Source: Calendula officinalis (lineage: Eukaryota; Streptophyta; Magnoliopsida; Asterales; Asteraceae). From it: a stretch of 64,000 nucleotides of DNA. The notes beneath the pieces were generated by a model. That model saw only the letters and a list, made by a program, of their open reading frames with translations, made no database searches and was not told where the DNA came from. The stretch spans positions 90,600,500-90,664,499 of the forward strand of contig OY970822.1 in the NCBI GenBank assembly GCA_963853835.1. Direction: 5' to 3'. A program made the translations under genes and the position numbers. This document shows, piece after piece, positions 24,022 through 38,072 of this stretch; the stretch's first letter is position 1; every line of letters starts with the position of its first letter.

Positions 24022-25720
24022 GTTACTCTACTGCTACTGTTACTGCTGATGCGGCTGCTACTACTGCTGCTGCTGCAACTACTACTGCTACTCCTGCTGC
24101 TGCTACTCCTACTGCTGCTGGTACTATTGCTACTGCTACTGCTACTGCTACTACTACTGCTACAGCAACTGCTTCTAATGCTGCTGCTACAACCACTACT
24201 ACTGCAACTGCTACAGTGACTGCGACTGCTACTGGTACGGCTGCTACTACCACTACCAGTGCTACTGCTCTTACTGCAACTGCTGCTGCTCTTACTGCTA
24301 GTGCTACTGCTACTGTTACAGTTGTTGCTGTTGATGCTGATGCTGCTGCTACTACTGCTGCAACTACTGCTGCTGCTGCTCCGGCTGCTGCTACTCCTGC
24401 TGCTACAACTAATGCTGCTACAACTACTACTGCTCCTACTGCTGCTGCTACTACTGCTACGGCTACTACTACTGCTGCTACTACTGCTACTGCTGCTACT
24501 CCTACTACTAGTCCTTCTGCTGCTACTACTGCTGCTGCTAGTACTGCGGCTCCTGCTACTCCTACCGCTCTTACTGCTACTGCTACCTCTACTGCTCTTA
24601 CTGCTACTGCTCTTACTGCTACTGTTGCTACTACTGCTACTGCTACTACTGGTGCTGCTACTACTACTGCTGCTACTACTGCTACTGCTACTACTACTGC
24701 TATTGCTACTGTTATTGCGACTGCTACTGCCACTGCTACTGCCACTACCACTTCTACTGCCACTGCTACTGCCACTACCACTGCGACTGCCACTGCCACT
24801 GCCACTGCTACTGCGGCTGCTACTGCTACTGCTGCTGCTACTACTGCTGCTCCTGCTACTGCTACTGCGACTCCTACTGATACAGCTACAGCTACAACTA
24901 CTGCTATTGCTACAGCTACAACTACTGCTACTTCTCTTACTGCTACTAATACTACTCTTACTGCTACTGCTACTACTGCTGCTGCTACTACTGCTGCTGT
25001 TGCTACTCCTGCTGCTGCTACTACTGCTACTACTGCAGCTACTGCTACCGCTGCTGCTGCTACTGCTACTGCTACATCTCCCGGTACTGCTCTTACTGCT
25101 ACTGCTGCTGCTACTGCTACTGCTGCTGCTACTGCTGCTGCGGCTACTACTGTTACTACTGCTACTGCTACTACTGCTGCTTCTACTGCTGCTGCTGTTA
25201 CTACTACTGCTGCTCCTGCTACTGCTACTGCTCTTACTGCTACTGCTACCGCTACTGATACTCCTACTGCTACAGCTACAGCTATTGCTCTTACTGCTAC
25301 TACTACTCCAACTGCTACAGCTACTGCTACTGCTCTTACTGCTACTCCTACTGCTACTGCTCTTACTGCTAGTGCTGCTGCTACTGCTACTGCTACTGTT
25401 ACTGCTGTTGCTGCTGATGCTGCTAGTGGTGATACTGCTACTGCTACTACTACAGCTACTGCTGCTGCTGCTAGTGCTGCTGCTCCTGCTGCTGTTATTC
25501 CTGCTGCAACTACTGCTGCTGTTACTACTATTGCTACTACTACTGCTGCTACTAGTACTGCTGCTGTTACTACTATTGCTACTACTACTGCTGCTACTAG
25601 TACTGCTGCTGTTACTACTGCTGCTACTAGTCCCACTTCTACTGCTACTGCTACTGCTACTGCCACTGCTCCTGCTACTGCGACTGCCACTGCTACTACG
25701 ACTGCTACTGAACTGCTACT
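24022..25720 (+). repeat. Type C cassette, 1699 bp
   Basis: Starts GCTGATGCGGCTGCT, carries TCTCCCGGTACTGCTC near 25077 and the doubled 45-bp block at 25521-25610 that marks type C. It is shorter than other C copies because modules between about 24250 and 24300 are missing. Confidence 0.82.
25521..25610 (+). repeat. Doubled 45-bp block, mark of type C
   Basis: Two tandem copies of a 15-triplet block beginning GTTACTACTATTGCTACT and containing the SpeI-type ACTAGT. It recurs near the end of each type C cassette, for example at 35321-35410, and near 43155, 44302, 49003, 52015, 57310 and 62964. Confidence 0.85.
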
Positions 25721-27713
25721 GTTACTCTACTGCTACTGTTACTGCTGATGCTGCTGCTGCTGTAACTACTACTGCTGCTACTGCTACTACTGCTACTCCT
25801 GCTGCTGCTACTCCTACTGATGCTGCTACTACTGCTACCGCTACTGCTACTACTACTGCTACTCCTACTGCTTCTAATGCTGCTGCTACAACCACTACTA
25901 CTGCAACTGCTACAGTGACTGTGACTGCTACTGCTACAGCTGCTACTGCCACTGCCAATGCTACTGCTACTGCTCTTACTGCTACTGCTGCTGCTCTTAC
26001 TGCTACTGCTGCTGCTAGTGCTACTGCTACTGCTACTGTTACTGCTACTGCTACTGCTACTGTTACTGCTACTACTACTGCTACTACTGCTCCTACTTTT
26101 ACTGTTACTACTACGGGGTCTGCTACTGCTGCTGCTGCTACTACTGCTGCTGCTACTAGTGTTGCTGCTACTACTTCTCATGGTGCTCCTGCTACTGCTA
26201 CTGCTCTTACTGCTACTGCTACTAGTCTTACTACTAATGCAACTGCCACTCCTACTGCTACAGCTACTGCTATTGCTCTTACTGCTACCGCTACTGCTCT
26301 TACTGCTAGTGCTACAACTACTGCTGCTACAACTACTACTGATGCTGCTGCTACTACTGCTGCAACTACTGCTGCTGCTCCGGCTACTGCTACTCCTGCT
26401 GCTACAACTACTGCTGCTACAACTACTACTGCTCCTACTGCTGCTGCTACTACTGCTACGGCTACTACTACTGCTGCTACTACTGCTGCTACTACTGCTA
26501 CTGATGCTACTCCTACTGCTACTGCTTCTCCTTCTGTTGCTACTACTGCTGCTGCTACTACTGCGGCTCCTGCTATTCCTACTGCTCTTACTGCTACTGC
26601 TACCTCTACTGCTCTTACTGCTACTGCTGCTACTACTGCTACTACTGGTGCTGCTACTACTACTGCTGCTACTACTGCAACTGCTACTACTACTGCTACT
26701 GCTACTGTTATTGCGACTGCTACTGCCACTGCTACTGCCACTACCACTGCTACTGCCACTGCTACTGCCACTACCACTGCGACTGCCACTGCCACTGCTA
26801 TTGCGGCAGCTACTGCTACTGCTGCTGCTACTACTGCTGCTCCTGCTACTGCTACTGCTACTCCTACTGATACAGCTACAGCTACAACTACTGCTATTGC
26901 TATAGCTACTGCTACTGCTACTTCTCTTACTGCTACTACTACTACTCTTATTGCTACTGCTACTACTGCTGCTGCTACTACTGCTGCTGCTACTACTCCT
27001 GCTGCTGCTACTACTGCTACTGCTGCAGCTACTGCTACCGCTGCTGCTGCTACTGCTACTGCTACTGCTACATCTCCCGCTACTGCTCTTACTGCTACTA
27101 CTGCTGCTACTGCTACTGCTGCTGCTACAACTGCTGCTGCTACTACTGTTACTACTGCTACTGCTACTACTGCTGCTGCTGCTACTACTACTGCTGCTAC
27201 TACTGCTGCTGCTACTACTGCTGCTCCTGCTACTGCTACTGCTCTTACTGCTACTGCTACTGCTACTGCTATCGCTACTGCTACTCCTACTGCTACAGCT
27301 ACATCTATTGCTCTTACTGCTACTTTTACTCCAACTGCTACAGCTACTGCTACTGCTCTTACTGCTACTCCTACTGCTCTTACTGCTAGTGCTGCTGCTA
27401 CTGCTACTGCTACTGTTACTGCTGTTGCTGCTGATGCTGCTGGTGGTGCTACTGCTACTGCTACTACTACTACAGCTACTGCTGCTGCTAGTGCTGCTGC
27501 TCCTGCTAGTGTTATTCCTGCTTCAACTACTGCTGCTGTTACTACTGCTGCTACTACTACTGCTGTTACTAGTGCTGCTGCTATTACTGCTGTTACTACT
27601 GCTGCTACTAGTCCCACTTCTACTGCTACTGCAACTGCTACTGCTACTGCCACTGCTACTGCGACTGCGACTGCCACTGCCACTGCTACTGCGACTGCTA
27701 CTGAACTGCTACC
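25721..27713 (+). repeat. Type B cassette, 1993 bp
   Basis: Shows all type B marks: GTAACTACTACT after the anchor, ACGGGGTCTGCT near 26113, TTCTCATGGTGC near 26175, TTTTACTCCAACTGC near 27325 and GCTTCAACTACT near 27520. Same order as 44493, 52205 and 57503. Confidence 0.85.
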
Positions 27714-29016
27714 GTTACTCTACTGCTATTGTTGCTGCATATGGTGCAGCTACTACTGCTGCTGCAACTACTACTACTACTGCTACTGCTACTACTGCTA
27801 CTCCTGCTGCTGCTACTCCTACGGATGCTGCTACTACTGCTACTGCTACTGCTACTACTACTGCTACTGTTAATGCAACTCCTACTGCTTCTAATGCTGC
27901 TGCTACAACCACTACTACTGCAACTGCTACAGCGACTGCGACTGCTACTGCTACGACTGCTACTGCTACTGCTACTACTGGTGCTGCTACTACTGCTACT
28001 GCTACTACTAATGCTACTGCTGTTGTTATTGCGACTGCTACTGCCACTGCTACTGCCACTACCACTACTACTGCCACTGCTACTGCCACTACCACTGCGA
28101 CTGCCACTGCCACTGCTATTGCGGCTGGTACTACCACTGATGCTGCTACTACTGCTGCTCCTGCTACTGCTACTGCTACTCCTACTGATACAGCTACAGC
28201 TAGAACTACTGCTATTGCTATAGCTACTGCTACTTCTCTTACTGCTGCTACTACTCTTACTGCTACTGCTACTGCTGCTGCTACTACTGCTGCTGCTACT
28301 CCTGCTGCTGCTACTACTGCTACTACTGCAGCTACTGCTACCGCTGCTGCTGCTACTGCTACTGCTACTGCTACATCTCCCGCTACTGCTCTTACTGCTA
28401 CTGCTGCTGCTACTGCTGCTGCTACAACTGCCGCTGCTACTACTGTTACTACTGCTACTGCTACTACTGCTGCTGCTACTACTGCTGCTGCTACTACTGC
28501 TGCTGCTCCTGCTACTGCTACTGCTACTGCTACTGCTACTCCTACTGCTACAGCTACAGCTACAGCTATTGCTCTTACTGCTACTACTACTCCAACTGCT
28601 ACAACTACTGCTACTGCTCTTACTGCTACTCCTACTGCTACTGCTCTTACTGCTACTGCTCTTACTGCTACTACTCTTACTGCTACTGCTCTTACTGCTA
28701 GTGCTGCTGCTACTGCTACTGCTACTGTTACTGTTGTTGTTGCTGGTGGTGCTACTGCTACTGCTACTACTACTACAGCTACTGCTGCTGCTGCTAGTGC
28801 TGCTGCTCCTGCTGCTGTTATTCCTGCTGCAACTACTGCTGCTGTTACTACTGCTGCTATTACTGCTGCTACTAGTGCTGCTGCTATTACTGCTGTTACT
28901 ACTGCTGCTACTAGTCCCACTTCTACTGCTACTACAACTGCTACTGCTACTGCCACTGCTACTGCTCCTGCTACTGCGACTGCCACTGCTACTGCGACTG
29001 CTACTGAACTGCTACT
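27714..29016 (+). repeat. Type A cassette, 1303 bp
   Basis: Opens with CTATTGTTGCTGCATATGG, including the dyad at 27734-27750, and ends with GTTGTTGTTGCTGGTGGTGC near 28731. GGTACTACCACTGATGC and the base change AGAACT for ACAACT near 28202 are shared with 35509-36811. Confidence 0.85.
27734..27750. repeat. 17-bp dyad GCTGCATATGGTGCAGC
   Basis: A perfect 6-bp inverted repeat (GCTGCA / TGCAGC) around TATGG. It occurs only just after the anchor of type A cassettes: here and at 46515-46531, 54239-54255 and, with TAAGG in the middle, 59576-59592. It is a family marker; a binding role is only a possibility. Confidence 0.8.
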
Positions 29017-30295
29017 GTTACTCTACTGCTACTGTTACTGCTAATGCGGCTGCTACTACTCCTGCTGCTGCTACTCATACTGCTGCTGCAACTACTGCTG
29101 CTGTTACTACTGCTGCTATTACTGCTGCTACTAGTGCTGCTGCTATTACTGCTGCTACTCCTTCTGCTGCTAGTACTGCGGCTCCTGCTACTGCTCTTAC
29201 TGCTACTGCTACCTCTAGTGCTCTTACTGCTACTGCTCTTACTGCTACTGTTGCTACTACTGCTACTGCTACTACTGGTGCTACTACTGCTACTGCTACT
29301 ACTACTGCTACTGTTATTGCGACTGCTACTGCCACTGCTACTGCCACTACCACTGCTACTGCCACTGCTACTGCCACTACCACTGCGACTGCGACTGCCA
29401 CTGCTATTGCGGCTGCTACTACTACTGATGCTGCTACTACTGCTGCTCCTGCTACTGCTACTCCTACTGATACAGCTACAGCTACAACTACTGCTATTGC
29501 TATAGCTACTGCTACTGCTACTTCTCTTACTGCTACTACTACTCTTACTGCTACTGCTACTACTGCTGCTGCTACTACTGCTGCTGCTGCTACTACTGCT
29601 ACTGCTGCAGCTACTGCTACCGCTGCTGCTGCTACTGCTACTGCTACTGCTACATCTCCCGCTACTGCTCTTACTGCTACTGCTGCTGCTACTGCTACTG
29701 CTGCTGCTACTGCTGCTGCTACTACTGTTACTACTGCTACTGCTACTACTGCTGCTGCTACTACAGCTGCTGCTACTACTGCTGCTGCTCCTGCTACTGC
29801 TACTGCTACTGCTACCGCTACTGCTACTCCTACTGCTACAGCTACAGCTATTGCTCTTACTGCTACTACTACTCCAACTGCTACAACTACTGCTACTGCT
29901 CTTACTGCTACTCCTACTGCTACTGCTCTTACTGCTACTGCTCTTACTGCTACTGCTCCTACTGCTACTACTCTTACTGCTAGTGCTGCTGCTACTGCTA
30001 CTGTTACTGCTGTTGTTGCTGTTGCTGCTGGTGGTGCTACTGCTGCTGCTACTACTACTACAGCTACTGCTGCCGCTGCTAGTGCTGCTGCTCCTGCTGC
30101 TGTTATTCGTGTTGCAACTACTGCTGCTGTTACTACTGCTGCTACTACTGCTGCTACTAGTGCTGCTGCTATTACTGCTGTTACTACTGCTGCTACTAGT
30201 CCCACTTCTACTGCTACTACAACTGCTACTGCTACTGCCACTGCTACTGCTCCTGCTACTGCCACTGCTACTGCGACTGCTACTGAACTGCTACT
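29017..30295 (+). repeat. Type D cassette, 1279 bp
   Basis: Starts GCTAATGCGGCTGCT, then soon joins ACTGCTGCTATTACTGCTGC and jumps to ACTCCTTCTGCTGCTAGTAC near 29157. Ends with GTTATTCGTGTTGC near 30104. Counterpart in copy 2: 36812-38072, 18 bp shorter. Confidence 0.83.
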
Positions 30296-32286
30296 GTTAC
30301 TCTACTGCTACTGTTACTGCTGATGCGGCTGCTACTACTGCTGCTGCTGCAACTACTACTGCTACTCCTGCTGCTGCTACTCCTACTGCTGCTGGTACTA
30401 CTACTACTGCTACTGCTACTGCTACTACTACTGCTACTGCAACTGCTTCTAATGCTGCTGCTACAACCACTACTACTGCAACTGCTACAGTGACTGCGAC
30501 TGCTACTGGTACGGCTGCTACTACCACTGCCACTGCTACTGCTCTTACTGCAACTGCTGCTGCTCTTACTGCTACTGCTGCTGCTAGTGCTACTGCTACT
30601 GCTACTGCTACTGTTATTGCTACTGCTACTGCTACTGCTACTGTTACTGCTACTACTACTGGTACTGCTGCTGCTAGTTACTACTACAGGGTCTGCTACT
30701 GCTGCTGCTGCTACTACTGCTGTTACTAGTGTTGCTGCTACTACTGCTCATGGTGCTCCTGCTACTGCTACTGCTCTTACTGCTACTGCTACTAGTCTTA
30801 CTACTAATGCAACTGCCACTCCTACTGCTACAGCTACTGCTATTGCTCGTACTGCTACTGCCACTGCTCTTACTGCTAGTGCTACTGCTACTGTTACTGT
30901 TGTTGCTGTTGATGCTGATGCTGCTGCTACTACTGCTGCAACTACTGCTGCTGCTGCTCCGGCTGCTGCTACTCCTGCTGCTACAACTAATGCTGCTACA
31001 ACTACTACTGCTCCTACTGCTGCTGCTACTACTGCTACGGCTACTACTACTGCTGCTCCTACTGCTACTGCTGCTACTCCTACTGCTACTCCTTCTGCTG
31101 CTACTACTGCTGCTGCTAGTACTGCGGCTCCTGCTACTCCTACTGCTCTTACTGCTACTGCTACCTCTACTGCTCTTACTGCTACTGCTCTTACTGCTAC
31201 TGTTGCTACTACTGCTACTGCTACTACTGGTGCTGCTACTACTACTGCTGCTACTACTGCTACTACTACTGCTACTGCTACTGTTATTGCGACTGCTACT
31301 GCCACTGCTACTGCCACTACCACTTCTACTGCCACTGCTACTGCCACTACCACTGCCACTGCTACTGCGGCTGCTACTGCTACTGCTGCTGCTAGTACTG
31401 CTGCTCCTGCTACTGCTACTCCTACTGATACAGCTACAGCTACAACTACTGCTATTGCTACAGCTACAACTACTGCTACTTCTCTTACTGCTACTAATAC
31501 TACTCTTACTGCTACTGCTACTACTGCTGCTGCTACTACTGCTGCTGTTGCTACTCCTGCTGCTGCTACTACTGCTACTGCTGCAGCTACTGCTACCGCT
31601 GCTGCTGCTACTGCTACTGCTACTGCTACTGCTACATCTCCCGGTACTGCTCTTACTGCTACTGCTGCTGCTACTGCTACTGCTGCTGCTACTGCTGCTG
31701 CGGCTACTACTGTTACTACTGCTACTGCTACTACTGCTGCTTCTACTGCTGCTGTTACTACTACCGCTGCTCCTGCTACTGCTACTGCTCTTACTGCTAC
31801 TGCTACCGCTACTGCTACTCCTACTGCTACAGCTACAACTATTGCTCTTACTGCTACTACTACTCCAACTGCTATAACTACTGCTACTGCTCTTACTGCT
31901 ACTCCTACTGCTACTGCTCTTACTGCTACTGCTCTTACTGCTACTACTCTTACTGCTACTGCTCTTACTGCTAGTGCTGCTGCTACTGCTACTGCTACTG
32001 TTACTGTTGTTGTTGCTGGTGGTGCTACTGCTACTGCTACTACTACTACAGCTACTGCTGCTGCTAGTGCTGCTGCTCCTGCTGCTGTTATTCCTGCTGC
32101 AACTACTGCTGCTGTTACTACTGCTGCTATTACTGCTGCTACTAGTGCTGCTGCTATTACTGCTGTTACTACTGCTGCTACTAGTCCCACTTCTACTGCT
32201 ACTACAACTGCTACTGCTACTGCCACTGCTACTGCTCCTGCTACTGCGACTGCCACTGCTACTGCGACTGCTACTGAACTGCTACT
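30296..32286 (+). repeat. Hybrid C/A cassette, 1991 bp
   Basis: It follows type C through TCTCCCGGTACTGC (31638) and GCTGCGGCTACTACTG (31695). Somewhere in 31830-31870 it changes to the type A end (ACTACTCTTACTGC, then GTTGTTGTTGCTGGTGG near 32006), without the doubled 45-bp block. A phase slip, GCTGCTGCTAGTTACTACTAC at about 30670, replaces the CTTTTACTG module. Confidence 0.8.
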
Positions 32287-33589
32287 GTTACTCTACTGCT
32301 ACTGTTACTGCTAATGCGGCTGCTACTACTCCTGCTGCTGCTACTCCTACTGCTGCAACTACTGCTGCTGTTACTACTGCTGCTATTACTGCTGCTACTA
32401 GTGCTGCTGCTATTACTGCTGCTACTCCTTCTGCTGCTAGTACTGCGGCTCCTGCTACTCCTACTGCTCTTACTGCTACTGCTACCTCTACTGCTCTTAC
32501 TGCTACTGCTCTTACTGCTACTGTTGCTACTACTGCTACTGCTACTACTGGTGCTACTACTGCTACTGCTACTACTACTGCTACTGTTATTGCGACTGCT
32601 ACTGCCACTGCTACTGCCACTACCACTGCTACTGCCACTGCTACTGCCACTACCACTGCGACTGCGACTGCCACTGCCACTGCTATTGCGGCTGCTACTA
32701 CTACTGATGCTGCTACTACTGCTGCTCCTGCTACTGCTACTCCTACTGATACAGCTACAGCTACAACTACTGCTATTGCTATAGCTACTGCTACTGCTAC
32801 TTCTCTTACTGCTACTACTACTCTTACTGCTACTGCTACTACTGCTGCTGCTACTGCTGCTGCTGCTACTGCTGCTGCTGCTACTACTGCTACTGCTGCA
32901 GCTACTGCTACCGCTGCTGCTGCTACATCTCCCGCTACTTCTCTTACTGCTACTGCTGCTGCTACTGCTACTGCTGCTGCTACTGATGCTGCTACAACTG
33001 CTGCTGCTACTACTGTTACTACTGCTACTGCTACTACTGCTGCTACTACTACTGCTGTTGCTACTACTGCTGCTGCTCCTGCTACTGCTACTGCTACTGC
33101 TACCGCTACTGCTACTCCTACTGCTACAGCTACAGCTATTGCTCTTACTGCTACTACTACTCCAACTGCTACAACTACTGCTACTGCTCTTACTGCTACT
33201 CCTACTGCTACAGCTCTTACTGCTACTGCTCTTACTGCTACTGCTCCTACTGCTACTGCTCTTACTGCTAGTGCTGCTGCTACTGCTACTGTTACTGCTG
33301 TTGTTGCTGTTGCTGCTGGTGGTGCTACTGCTACTGCTACTACTACTACAGCTACTGCTGCCGCTGCTAGTGCTGCTGCTCCTGCTGCTGTTATTCGTGC
33401 TGCAACTACTGCTGCTGTTACTACTGCTGCTACTACTGCTGCTACTAGTGCTGCTGCTATTACTGCTGTTACTACTGCTGCTACTAGTCCCACTTCTACT
33501 GCTACTACAACTGCTACTGCTACTGCCACTGCTACTGCTCCTGCTACTGCGACTGCCACTGCTACTGCGACTGCTACTGAACTGCTACT
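32287..33589 (+). repeat. Type D cassette, 1303 bp
   Basis: Same start and GTTATTCGTGCTGC end as the previous D cassette. It lacks 12 bp (two hexamers) before CATCTCCCGCTACT near 32925 compared with its counterpart at 40082, which is 1315 bp. Confidence 0.83.
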
Positions 33590-35508
33590 GTTACTCTACT
33601 GCTACTGTTACTGCTGATGCGGCTGCTACTACTGCTGCTGCTGCAACTACTACTGCTTCTCCTGCTGCTGCTACTCCTACTGCTGCTGGTACTACTGCTA
33701 CTGCTACTGCTACTACTACTGCTACTGCAACTGCTTCTAATGCTGCTGCTACAACCACTACTACTGCAACTGCTACAGTGACTGCGACTGCTACTGGTAC
33801 GGCTGCTACTACCACTGCCACTGCTACTGCTCTTACTGCTACTGCTACTGTTATTGCTACTGCTACTGCTACTGCTACTGTTACTGCTACTACTACTGCT
33901 GCTGCTAGTTACTACTACAGGGTCTGCTACTGCTGCTGCTGCTACTACTGCTGCTACTAGTGTTGCTGCTACTACTGCTCATGGTGCTCCTGCTACTGCT
34001 ACTGCTACTGCTCTTACTGCTACTGCTACTAGTCTTACTACTAATGCAACTGCCACTCCTACTGCTACAGCTACTGCTATTGCTCTTACTGCTACTGCCA
34101 CTGCTCTTACTGCTAGTGCTACTGCTACTGTCACTGTTGTTGCTGTTGATGCTGATGCTGCTGCTACTACTGCTGCAACTACTGCTGCTGCTGCTCCGGC
34201 TGCTGCTACTCCTGCTGCTACAACTAATGCTGCTACAACTACTACTGCTCCTACTGCTGCTGCTACTACTGCTACGGCTACTACTACTGCTGCTACTACT
34301 GCTACTGCTGCTACTCCTACTGCTACTCCTTCTGCTGCTACTACTGCTGCTGCTAGTACTGCGGCTCCTGCTACTCCTACTGCTCTTACTGCTACTGCTA
34401 CCTCTACTGCTCTTACTGCTACTGCTCTTACTGCTACTGTTGCTACTACTGCTACTGCTACTACTGGTGCTGCTACTACTACTGCTGCTACTACTGCTAC
34501 TGCTACTACTACTGCTACTGCTACTGTTATTGCGACTGCTACTGCCACTGCTACTGCCACTACCACTTCTACTGCCACTGCTACTGCCACTACCACTGCG
34601 ACTGCCACTGCCACTGCTACTGCGGCTGCTACTGCTACTGCTGCTGCTACTACTGCTGCTCCTGCTACTGCTACTGCTACTCCTACTGATACAGCTACAG
34701 CTACAGCTACAACTACTGCTATTGCTACAGCTACAACTACTGCTACTTCTCTTACTGCTACTAATACTACTCTTACTGCTACTGCTGCTGCTACTACTGC
34801 TGCTGTTGCTACTCCTGCTGCTGCTACTACTGCTACTGCTGCAGCTACTGCTACCGCTGCTGCTGCTACTGCTACTGCTACTGCTACATCTCCCGGTACT
34901 GCTCTTACTGCTACTGCTGCTGCTACTGCTACTGCTGCTGCAACTGCTGCTGCGGCTACTACTGTTACTACTGCTACTGCTACTACTGCTGCTTCTACTG
35001 CTGCTGCTGTTACTACTACTGCTGCTCCTGCTACTGCTACTGCTCTTACTGCTACTGCTACTCCTACTGCTACAGCTACAGCTATTGCTCTTACTGCTAC
35101 TACTACTCCAACTGCTACAGCTACTGCTACTGCTCTTACTGCTACTCCTACTGCTACTGCTCTTACTGCTAGTGTTGCTGCTACTGCTACTGCTACTGTT
35201 ACTGGTGTTGCTGCTGATGCTGCTAGTGGTGCTACTGCTACTGCTACTACTACAGCTACTGCTGCTGCTGCTAGTGCTGCTGCTCCTGCTGCTGTTATTC
35301 CTGCTGCAACTACTGCTGCTGTTACTACTATTGCTACTACTACTGCTGCTACTAGTACTGCTACTGTTACTACTATTGCTACTACTACTGCTGCTACTAG
35401 TACTGCTGCTGTTACTACTGCTGCTACTAGTCCCACTTCTACTGCTACTGCCACTGCTCCTGCTACTGCGACTGCCACTACTACTACGACTGCTACTGAA
35501 CTGCTACT
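33590..35508 (+). repeat. Type C cassette, 1919 bp
   Basis: Carries TCTCCCGGTACTGC near 34890 and the doubled 45-bp block at 35321-35410. It has the same GCTAGTTACTACTACAGGG slip near 33906 as the C/A hybrid, so that change is older than their separation. Confidence 0.83.
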
Positions 35509-36811
35509 GTTACTCTACTGCTACTGTTACTGCTGATGCTGGTGCTACTACTGCTGCTGCTGTAACTACTACTACTGCTACTGCTACTACTGCTACTCCT
35601 GCTGCTGCTACTCCTACTGATGCTGCTACTACTGCTACTGCTACTGCTACTACTACTGCTACTGTTAATGCTACTCCTACTACTTCTAATGCTGCAGCTA
35701 CAACCACTACTACTGCAACTGCTACAGCGACTGCGACTGCTACTGCTACGACTGCTACTGCTACTGCTACTACTGGTGCTGCTACTACTGCTACTGCTAC
35801 TACTAATGCTACTGCTGTTGTTATTGCGACTGCTACTGCCACTGCTACTGCCACTACCACTACTACTGCCACTGCTACTGCCACTACCACTGCGACTGCC
35901 ACTGCCACTGCTATTGCGGCTGGTACTACCACTGATGCTGCTACTACTGCTGCTCCTGCTACTGCTACTGCTACTCCTACTGATACAGCTACAGCTAGAA
36001 CTACTGCTATTGCTATAGCTACTGCTACTTCTCTTACTGCTGCTACTACTCTTACTGCTACTGCTACTGCTGCTGCTACTACTGCTGCTGCTACTCCTGC
36101 TGCTGCTACTACTGCTACTACTGCAGCTACTGCTACCGCTGCTGCTGCTACTGCTACTGCTACTGCTACATCTCCCGCTACTGCTCTTACTGCTACTGCT
36201 GCTGCTACTGCTGCTGCTACAACTGCCGCTGCTACTACTGTTACTACTGCTACTGCTACTACTGCTGCTGCTACTACTGCTGCTGCTACTACTGCTGCTG
36301 CTCCTGCTACTGCTACTGCTACTGCTACTGCTACTCCTACTGCTACAGCTACAGCTACAGCTATTGCTCTTACTGCTACTACTACTCCAACTGCTACAAC
36401 TACTGCTACTGCTCTTACTGCTACTCCTACTGCTACTGCTCTTACTGCTACTGCTCTTACTGCTACTACTCTTACTGCTACTGCTCTTACTGCTAGTGCT
36501 GCTGCTACTGCTACTGCTACTGTTACTGTTGTTGTTGCTGGTGGTGCTACTGCTACTGCTACTACTACTACAGCTACTGCTGCTGCTGCTAGTGCTGCTG
36601 CTCCTGCTGCTGTTATTCCTGCTGCAACTACTGCTGCTGTTACTACTGCTGCTATTACTGCTGCTACTAGTGCTGCTGCTATTACTGCTGTTACTACTGC
36701 TGCTACTAGTCCCACTTCTACTGCTACTACAACTGCTACTGCTACTGCCACTGCTACTGCTCCTGCTACTGCGACTGCCACTGCTACTGCGACTGCTACT
36801 GAACTGCTACT
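35509..36811 (+). repeat. Hybrid cassette, type B start with type A body, 1303 bp
   Basis: The first 190 bp match the B-type start at 43343 (GCTGATGCTGGTGCT, CCTACTACTTCTAATGC). From about 35700-35725 it matches type A at 27714 (GCGACTGCGACTGCTACTGC, then ACGACTGC). So the dyad that opens type A is absent here. Confidence 0.82.
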
Positions 36812-38072
36812 GTTACTCTACTGCTACTGTTACTGCTAATGCGGCTGCTACTACTCCTGCTGCTGCTACTCATACTGCTGCTGCAACTACTGCTGCTGTT
36901 ACTACTGCTGCTATTACTGCTGCTACTAGTGCTGCTGCTATTACTGCTGCTACTCCTTCTGCTGCTAGTACTGCGGCTCCTGCTACTGCTCTTACTGCTA
37001 CTGCTACCTCTAGTGCTCTTACTGCTACTGCTCTTACTGCTAGTGTTGCTACTACTGCTACTGCTACTACTGGTGCTACTACTGCTACTGCTACTACTAC
37101 TGCTACTGTTATTGCGACTGCTACTGCCACTGCTACTGCCACTACCACTGCTACTGCCACTGCTACTGCCACTACCACTGCGACTGCGACTGCCACTGCT
37201 ATTGCGGCTGCTACTACTACTGATGCTGCTACTACTGCTGCTCCTGCTACTGCTACTCCTACTGATACAGCTACAGCTACAACTACTGCTATTGCTATAG
37301 CTACTGCTACTGCTACTTCTCTTACTGCTACTACTACTCTTACTGCTACTGCTACTACTGCTGCTGCTACTACTGCTGCTGCTGCTACTACTGCTACTGC
37401 TGCAGCTACTGCTACCGCTGCTGCTGCTACTGCTACTGCTACTGCTACATCTCCCGCTACTGCTCTTACTGCTACTGCTGCTGCTACTGCTACTGCTGCT
37501 GCTACTACTGTTACTACTGCTACTGCTACTACTGCTGCTGCTACTACAGCTGCTGCTACTACTGCTGCTGCTCTTGCTACTGCTACTGCTACCGCTACTG
37601 CTACTCCTACTGCTACAGCTACAGCTATTGCTCTTACTGCTACTACTACTCCAACTGCTACAACTACTGCTACTGCTCTTACTGCTACTCCTACTGCTAC
37701 TGCTCTTACTGCTACTGCTCTTACTGCTACTGCTCCTACTGCTACTACTCTTACTGCTAGTGATGCTGCTACTGCTACTGTTACTGCTGTTGTTGCTGTT
37801 GCTGCTGGTGGTGCTACTGCTGCTGCTACTACTACTACAGCTACTGCTGCCGCTGCTAGTGCTGCTGCTCCTGCTGCTGTTATTCGTGTTGCAACTACTG
37901 CTGCTGTTACTACTGCTGCTACTACTGCTGCTACTAGTGCTGCTGCTATTACTGCTGTTACTACTGCTGCTACTAGTCCCACTTCTACTGCTACTACAAC
38001 TGCTACTGCTACTGCCACTGCTACTGCTCCTGCTACTGCCACTGCTACTGCGACTGCTACTGAACTGCTACT
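36812..38072 (+). repeat. Type D cassette, 1261 bp
   Basis: Near-identical to 29017-30295 with 18 bp less. Base differences I noticed include ACT to AGT near 37043, GCTCTTGCT for GCTCCTGCT near 37572, and GATGCTGCT for GCTGCTGCT near 37762. Confidence 0.83.

Larger units (their letters stand above)
27714..35508 (+). repeat. 7.8-kb five-cassette block, copy 1
   Basis: Anchors at 27714, 29017, 30296, 32287 and 33590 give cassettes of 1303, 1279, 1991, 1303 and 1919 bp (7795 in total). The next five cassettes repeat the series in the same order. Comparing 29044-29505 with 36839-37300 by eye I find one base difference, so the two blocks are very similar. The first cassette differs at its start (type A here, type B start in copy 2). 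Confidence 0.9.
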
